The position numbers and the translations under genes are program-made. From the NCBI GenBank assembly GCA_903941145.1, contig CAJANQ010000506.1:1-10208 (forward strand): a stretch of 10,208 bases of DNA, written 5' to 3'. Each line of letters starts with the position of its first letter. The first letter of the stretch is position 1. The notes beneath the pieces were generated by a model that made no database searches, had not been told where the DNA came from, and saw nothing but the letters and a program-made list of their open reading frames with translations. The DNA is from an uncultured Actinomycetes bacterium. Lineage in GTDB: Bacteria; Actinomycetota; Acidimicrobiia; Acidimicrobiales; Microtrichaceae. Shown piece by piece: positions 6,155 through 10,208 of the stretch.

Positions 6155-7582
6155 CTAGTTCCCGGTGCTCTGTCCACTCCCGATGGTGCCACCTTCACGG
6201 GCCGCCCACCACGAGTCCAGCTCTGCGAGCGCCACGTCGTGCTCGAGCGGGCCCTGATCGAGGCGAAGCTCGAGGAGGTGCGCGAGCGCCTCGCCGACCA
6301 CCGGGCCGGGCGGGATCCCGAGGTGCGCCATCACGGCGGCGCCGTCGAGGTCCGGCCGGATCGCGGCGAGCTCCTCCTTCTCCTGGAGCTCGGCGATGCG
6401 GCCCGCCAGGACGTCGAGGTTCCGCTCGAGCCGCTCGGCCTTCTTCTTGTTGCGCGTCGTGCAGTCCGACCGGGTCAGGTCCATGAGGTCGTCGAGCAGC
6501 GGGCCGGCGTCGCGTACGAACCGGCGCACGGCGGCGTCGGTCCAGCCCATCTCGAACGTGTGGAACCGCAGGTGGAGGTAGACGAGCTCGGTCACCTCGG
6601 CCGTCATGTCGTTGGAGAACTTGAGCGCCCGCATGCGGTCGCGGGTCATCCGGGCCCCGACCACCTCGTGGTGGTGGAACGACACGCCGTTGTCGCCGAT
6701 CGCCCGGGTCCGGGGCTTGCCCACGTCGTGGAACAGCGCAGCGAGCCGCACCCGCTCGCGGGCCGGGGCCTTCGCCACCACCGCGATCGAGTGGGTCAGC
6801 ACGTCCTTGTGGCGGTGGATCGGGTCCTGCTCGAGACGGAGACCGGCGAGCTCGGGCAGGAAGGTGTCCGACAGACCCGTGTCGTGCAGGAACCAGAGGC
6901 CCTTGCTCGGGTCGGGCACCACCATCAGCTTGCAGAGCTCGTCACGGACCCGTTCGGCCGACACGATCTCCATACGGGTCGCCATCTCGTTGACCGCCGT
7001 CACCAGGGCCGGGTCAGGCTCCAGGTCGAACCGGGAGATGAACCGGGCCGCCCGCATCATCCGGAGCGGGTCGTCGGAGAACGAACGTTCCGGCTCGACG
7101 GGCGTCCGCAGCCGGCGCTCGGCCAGGTCGTCCAGACCTCCGAACGGGTCGATCAGCTGCGGCTCCGCCGTCGTGATCTCGAGCGCCATGGCGTTGACCG
7201 TGAAGTCGCGCCGGGACAGGTCGTCCTCGATCCGGTCCGAGAACTCGACCTCGGGCTTGCGGCTGTCGGGCGCGTAGGCCTCGGCCCGGTGGGTCGTGAT
7301 CTCGCAGCGGTTGCCGTCGACCGTGCACCCGATGGTGCCGAACCGCTTGCCCTGCTCCCACAGCTCCTGGGCCATCGGACGGACGATCGACAGGATCTGT
7401 TCCGGCGTCGCGTCGGTCGTCAGGTCGATGTCGTCGTGGGTGCTGCCGGTCAGGTGCTCGACCGGCACGAACATGTCGCGCACCACACCGCCCACCAGGT
7501 ACAGCCGGAACCCGGCGGCCGAGAACGCGTCCGCGAGCGGGCGCGTCTGGTCGATCACAAGGCGAAGGCGCTCGGGAACCAC
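6155..7582 (-). CDS. CCA tRNA nucleotidyltransferase with HD domain
   Basis: This 475-residue class II nucleotidyltransferase is the PcnA/Rv3907c type. It adds or repairs the 3' CCA end of tRNAs, using CTP and ATP without a template. The head domain has LVGGVVRD (29-36), HDDIDLTTDATP (49-60; metal ligands D51 and D53) and RRDFTVNAMAL (124-134). The neck contains ERSFSDDPLRMMRAARF (165-181), with the Asp and Arg that select the incoming nucleotide. An HD domain follows: HRHKDVLTHS (256-265) and LFHDVGKP (283-290, H285-D286), suggesting an extra phosphohydrolase activity. The length matches the mycobacterial protein. GTG at 7582 has no Shine-Dalgarno sequence; a TAGCCT -10 box lies 6 nt before it, so translation is probably leaderless. 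The divergent genes to the right keep the conserved order pcnA / small enzyme / DUF6049. Full CCA addition rather than A-addition alone is inferred. Confidence 0.94.
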   Translation of the reverse strand: MVPERLRLVIDQTRPLADAFSAAGFRLYLVGGVVRDMFVPVEHLTGSTHDDIDLTTDATPEQILSIVRPMAQELWEQGKRFGTIGCTVDGNRCEITTHRAEAYAPDSRKPEVEFSDRIEDDLSRRDFTVNAMALEITTAEPQLIDPFGGLDDLAERRLRTPVEPERSFSDDPLRMMRAARFISRFDLEPDPALVTAVNEMATRMEIVSAERVRDELCKLMVVPDPSKGLWFLHDTGLSDTFLPELAGLRLEQDPIHRHKDVLTHSIAVVAKAPARERVRLAALFHDVGKPRTRAIGDNGVSFHHHEVVGARMTRDRMRALKFSNDMTAEVTELVYLHLRFHTFEMGWTDAAVRRFVRDAGPLLDDLMDLTRSDCTTRNKKKAERLERNLDVLAGRIAELQEKEELAAIRPDLDGAAVMAHLGIPPGPVVGEALAHLLELRLDQGPLEHDVALAELDSWWAAREGGTIGSGQSTGN

Positions 7583-7588
7583 GGCGTG

Positions 7589-7594
7589 AGGCTA
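7589..7594 (-). promoter_or_regulatory. -10 box of the CCA enzyme gene, leaderless start
   Basis: TAGCCT on the minus strand fits TAnnnT and ends 6 nt before the GTG start at 7582, the same geometry as at the DUF5318 gene. No good -35 box is visible 16-18 nt upstream, and no Shine-Dalgarno sequence precedes the GTG. Confidence 0.4.
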
Positions 7595-7629
7595 TCGGGA
7601 CGCGCGCGACCAGTACCGGGTCGATAGCC
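7590..7629. repeat. 8-bp inverted repeat in the divergent promoter region
   Basis: GGCTATCG (7590-7597) and CGATAGCC (7622-7629) are a perfect inverted repeat with a 24-bp spacer. The left arm overlaps the -10 box of the CCA enzyme gene. It could be an operator shared by divergent genes. An 8-bp match somewhere in a gap of about 150 bp is not very unlikely by chance. Confidence 0.3.
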
Positions 7630-7670
7630 GGAGCGGTCCCGGAGACCGTTTGGGGAAAGGGGTGGTCGCC

Positions 7671-7676
7671 TATCCT
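7671..7676 (+). promoter_or_regulatory. Candidate -10 box for the GNAT-DUF6049 unit
   Basis: TATCCT matches 5 of 6 bases of the TATAAT consensus apart from C at position 4 or 5, and fits TAnnnT. A TTG-containing stretch at 7650-7655 stands 15 nt upstream as a poor -35 box. Transcription would start near 7683 and give a leader of about 55 nt. Confidence 0.4.
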
Positions 7677-7736
7677 CGGACCTGCCGCGTGCCGCCGACC
7701 GCGCCCGGCGACGCCCCGGAGAGACCACACCGCACC

Positions 7737-8456
7737 ATGAGGACCCGCCAGACGCTCACCGTGGGCACCGACCGGTTCCGGGTCGGGCCGTGGCAGGGCA
7801 TGTCGGACGTCGCGTACCTCGCCGTGGGCGTGGATCCGCCGCGGCCCTCCACCGAAGGTCTCCGCGCCGCGCTCGACCGCCTGGCGGCCAACGGGTTCTC
7901 CAAGGTGGTGACCGCTGCGCTCCACCCCTCGGAGGCGGTGGCCTTCGAGCAGACCGGGTTCACCGAGCTCGACCGGCTGCTCGTGCTGTCCCACGACCTG
8001 GTCACCCTCGACCCGCCACGCCGGAGGCTGTCCAAGGGTCTGCGTGTCCGCTGGGCGCGGCCCGGCGAACGCACCCAGGCCCTGGAGGTCGACCACCGCG
8101 CCTTCGAGCAGTTCTGGCAGCTGGACCGGCCCGGTCTGCGAGATGCCGAGGGCGCCACCCCCGCCCGACGGTTCCGGGTCGTTGCGCATGGCGCCGACGT
8201 GCTCGGGTACGCAGTGACCGGCCGGGCGGGACGGCAGGGGTTCCTGCAGCGTCTTGCCGCCGACCCTGACCATTTCGGCAAGGGGATCGGCAGCGCGCTG
8301 GTCCTCGACTCCCTGCGCTGGGCAGACCGCCACGGCGTGCGCCGGATGCTCGTCAACACCCAGTTCGAGAACCAGCGAGCGCGCGAGCTCTACGAGCAGC
8401 TCGGGTTCCGCAGCACCTCGACGTACCTGGTCGTCCTCACCAGGACGCTCCCATGA
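7737..8456 (+). CDS. GNAT-family N-acetyltransferase, apparent tandem GNAT with decayed N-terminal half
   Basis: The 239-residue protein has a clear C-terminal GNAT domain: FLQRLAADPDHFGKGIGSALV (169-189) is motif A, the acetyl-CoA pyrophosphate loop, and NTQFENQRARELYEQLGF (207-224) is motif B. The loop reads FGKGIG, so the usual Arg/Gln of R/Q-x-x-G-x-G/A is Phe180. The N-terminal half contains a similar block, HPSEAVAFEQTGF (63-75), followed by a matching strand and no acetyl-CoA loop, which suggests an old duplication as in MshD-like proteins. The acceptor substrate is unknown. ATG at 7737 is the best start; GGAGAG lies 13 nt upstream, too far for a good Shine-Dalgarno, and the ATG at 7801 is possible but would remove a strand. 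Its stop overlaps the next start by ATGA. In M. tuberculosis this position between pcnA and the DUF6049 gene holds mutT4. Confidence 0.85.
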   Translation: MRTRQTLTVGTDRFRVGPWQGMSDVAYLAVGVDPPRPSTEGLRAALDRLAANGFSKVVTAALHPSEAVAFEQTGFTELDRLLVLSHDLVTLDPPRRRLSKGLRVRWARPGERTQALEVDHRAFEQFWQLDRPGLRDAEGATPARRFRVVAHGADVLGYAVTGRAGRQGFLQRLAADPDHFGKGIGSALVLDSLRWADRHGVRRMLVNTQFENQRARELYEQLGFRSTSTYLVVLTRTLP

Positions 8457-10208
8457 GGCGGCGGAGCCTGTCCCGGTCCGCGGGGGCGGCGGCCCTGGTC
8501 GTCATGACGCTGCTGGGCACGGTCCGGTCCGTCGACGCCCAGACCGATCCGACCGCCCCACCGTCCGCACCGACGACCAGCAGCGTCGACGGCACCACCA
8601 CGACGACCGACCCGGCGACCGTCCGGGCCGACGACCAGCAGCTCCGGATCACTGCGGTCTCACCGTGGGTGGAGCCCACCGGCGTCTTTCAGGTGCGGTT
8701 CACCCCGGCACCCGGGGTCCCCCTCGACGCCAAGGTGACGTGGACCGTCCACCAGCGGCTGGTGGCGACCCGCACCTCGACGCTGCGCCAGCAGGTCGAC
8801 AAGGCGCTCGACGACGGCGCGAGCGGAAGGGTGCTGCAGGCCCCCGTCACCCGGCCGCTCGGCGAGCTCGGCGATGCCGCTGCCGGTCTGTCCATCGACA
8901 TCCCGCTCCGGTCCTCACGGGCGACCCCCGACGGCCTCTACCTCTCCGAGCCCGGGCCGTACCCGGTCGAGATCGTGCTGCTCTCCCCGGAAGGACCGGA
9001 GCTCTGGCGCCAGACCGTGCTGCTGAACCGGCTGCCCCTGCCGGAGGACGCCAAGTCGTCGGGCGGCGACCCGCTCAGGCTCCGGGCCACGCTGCTGCTG
9101 CCGGTCGACAGCGGACCTGCGCTCTCGGTCAACGGTCGCGGCGCCTTCGACCCCACCACCCGGAGCCAGCTCGTGGGCGTGGACCGGCTGCTCGAACAGC
9201 GCACCGACACGCCCTTCGTCCTTGCGGCACGCGCCAACACGCTCGCTGGGCTGGAACAGTCCGACGAGACCTGGGCCCAGGCGCTCTACAACAGTCTCCG
9301 CGCACCCGGGTCGTCGGCCCGGCCCGTGGTCCTGCCCTATACGCAGGTGGCGACGGGAGGGCTCGTGGCGGAGGACGCCCCGGACCAGCTCGTGACGCAG
9401 ATCGAGCTTGGCCGCCGGGTCGTCGCCGACACCACCGGGCAGACCGTGGAGAGCTCGACCTGGGTGCTCGACGACTACCTCACCGAGGCGGCGCTCCCGA
9501 CGCTCCGCTCCCGGGGAGTCAGTGCCGTCGTCACCTCGCCCGACAAGGTCAAGGTCGCCGGCGCCGACCGCTCCACGCTGCGCAGCACGTCGCTGCCGCT
9601 CGAGGGCGCCGAGGGCGTCCGCGTGATGGTGAGCGACCCCGACATGGGCCTTCGGCTCGCCGAGCCGGGGGCGACCCCGGCGGTGCGGGCCCACGACGTC
9701 GTGAGCGAGCTCATGGCCTCGTGGTTCACGGTGGCCGGCCTTCCCGAGCGCCAGCGCACCGACCCGGCCGCCGTCGTCCCGATCGACCCCGCCACCGAAC
9801 CCGCGGTGCTCGACAGCCTCGTCCCGGCGCTGACGGCCGGCGGGCCGGTCTCGACCGACCCGGCCCGGGCGATGGTCCCGCCGCTCGACGAGGACCGAAA
9901 GGGCACCGCCTCGCTGTTGCCCGTCTCCAACCCCGACCAGGGCGGCGCCGTGCTGGGGTCGATCGGCACCGGGCAGCTGCTCAACGGCTACCGGTCTATG
10001 TTCGGCAACGCCGACCCCGACCTGGGGCTCTGGTCACAGCTCAACGCACAGTCGCTCTCGGTCGAGCTGTCGGGGCCTGGCCGGAGCGACCTGCATACCA
10101 GCATCGCCCAGGACGTGGCGCAGAAGGTCAGCCGCATCCAGACCCCTCCGAGCAGGGCAGTGGTCCTGACCACCAGGAACTCGACCGTCCCACTGCGGTT
10201 CCGGAACG
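8453..10208 (+). CDS. DUF6049 family exported protein, N-terminal 585 residues (cut by window edge)
   Basis: The frame starts at ATG 8453, inside the ATGA overlap with the GNAT stop, with AGGA (8442-8445) 7 nt upstream, and stays open to the window end. The translation begins MRRRSLSRSAG, a basic n-region, then a hydrophobic segment (about 11-23) and a likely signal peptidase site after V-D-A (29). A Thr/Ser/Pro-rich linker (about 31-58) follows, then a long extracellular region without further membrane segments. I assign DUF6049 (Rv3909-like) from the order pcnA / enzyme / large secreted protein and from the overall pattern, including the LTTRNSTVPLRFRN strand pair near the cut end. The family function is unknown; its fixed place before murJ suggests a role in lipid II export or wall assembly. 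The missing C terminus should hold a membrane anchor, with murJ next. Confidence 0.8.
   Translation, partial: MRRRSLSRSAGAAALVVMTLLGTVRSVDAQTDPTAPPSAPTTSSVDGTTTTTDPATVRADDQQLRITAVSPWVEPTGVFQVRFTPAPGVPLDAKVTWTVHQRLVATRTSTLRQQVDKALDDGASGRVLQAPVTRPLGELGDAAAGLSIDIPLRSSRATPDGLYLSEPGPYPVEIVLLSPEGPELWRQTVLLNRLPLPEDAKSSGGDPLRLRATLLLPVDSGPALSVNGRGAFDPTTRSQLVGVDRLLEQRTDTPFVLAARANTLAGLEQSDETWAQALYNSLRAPGSSARPVVLPYTQVATGGLVAEDAPDQLVTQIELGRRVVADTTGQTVESSTWVLDDYLTEAALPTLRSRGVSAVVTSPDKVKVAGADRSTLRSTSLPLEGAEGVRVMVSDPDMGLRLAEPGATPAVRAHDVVSELMASWFTVAGLPERQRTDPAAVVPIDPATEPAVLDSLVPALTAGGPVSTDPARAMVPPLDEDRKGTASLLPVSNPDQGGAVLGSIGTGQLLNGYRSMFGNADPDLGLWSQLNAQSLSVELSGPGRSDLHTSIAQDVAQKVSRIQTPPSRAVVLTTRNSTVPLRFRN

Noticed and set aside
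6107..7627. Rightward open frame of 506 codons opposite the CCA enzyme gene, longer than that gene itself
   Set aside because: It mirrors the CCA enzyme frame, is rich in R, H, G, V and D as expected from the antisense of high-GC coding DNA, and shows no family motif.
7014..8333. Leftward open frame of 439 codons across the CCA enzyme start and the GNAT gene
   Set aside because: It is a shadow frame of two recognised genes on opposite strands and has no motif.
8915..9694. Leftward open frame of 259 codons opposite the DUF6049 gene
   Set aside because: It is antisense to a gene with signal peptide, start signal and conserved context, and no family features are visible.

Overview
The window is G+C-rich, densely coded chromosomal DNA from a bacterium of the Actinomycetota. 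The lineage call rests on gene content: a DUF5318 zinc-ribbon gene directly upstream of a class A penicillin-binding protein gene, the rpsF-ssb pair, and a CCA-adding enzyme gene divergent from a gene leading into a DUF6049 exported protein. These are hallmark actinobacterial neighbourhoods. Several genes also seem to be transcribed without a leader or lack a clear ribosome-binding site, which is common in that phylum. A class such as Acidimicrobiia is a guess, not a demonstrated assignment. I see no mobile element, CRISPR array, tRNA, rRNA or phage gene.

Layout. The left half is transcribed leftward: DUF5318 gene (4673-4275), ponA (4166-1938), panB (1782-901), rpsF (659-327) and the start of ssb (307-1, cut by the window edge). 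The largest gap is the 241 bp between panB and rpsF. It holds two GC-rich hairpins that may end panB transcription, a weak -10 box, and a folded rpsF leader. That leader matches the general shape of the S6:S18 autoregulatory element and abuts the rpsF Shine-Dalgarno sequence. A rightward SAM-dependent methyltransferase gene (4800-5621) diverges from the DUF5318 gene and converges on a leftward universal stress protein gene (6107-5673). Upstream of the latter lies the leftward CCA tRNA nucleotidyltransferase gene (7582-6155). Divergent from it, a rightward GNAT acetyltransferase gene (7737-8456) overlaps by ATGA the start of a DUF6049 exported protein gene (8453 to beyond 10208).

Functionally, the window combines cell-envelope construction (PonA, DUF6049, and probably MurJ beyond the right edge), translation and replication housekeeping (S6, SSB, CCA addition), pantothenate synthesis (PanB) and small accessory proteins (USP, methyltransferase, GNAT). 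In Mycobacterium the ponA/rpsF/ssb block and the pcnA/DUF6049/murJ block lie on opposite sides of oriC. Here they are about 1.5 kb apart with no dnaA region between them. I found no new defence or mobile system. The best leads are the rpsF leader RNA, the paired leaderless GTG starts, and the decayed tandem duplication in the GNAT protein.
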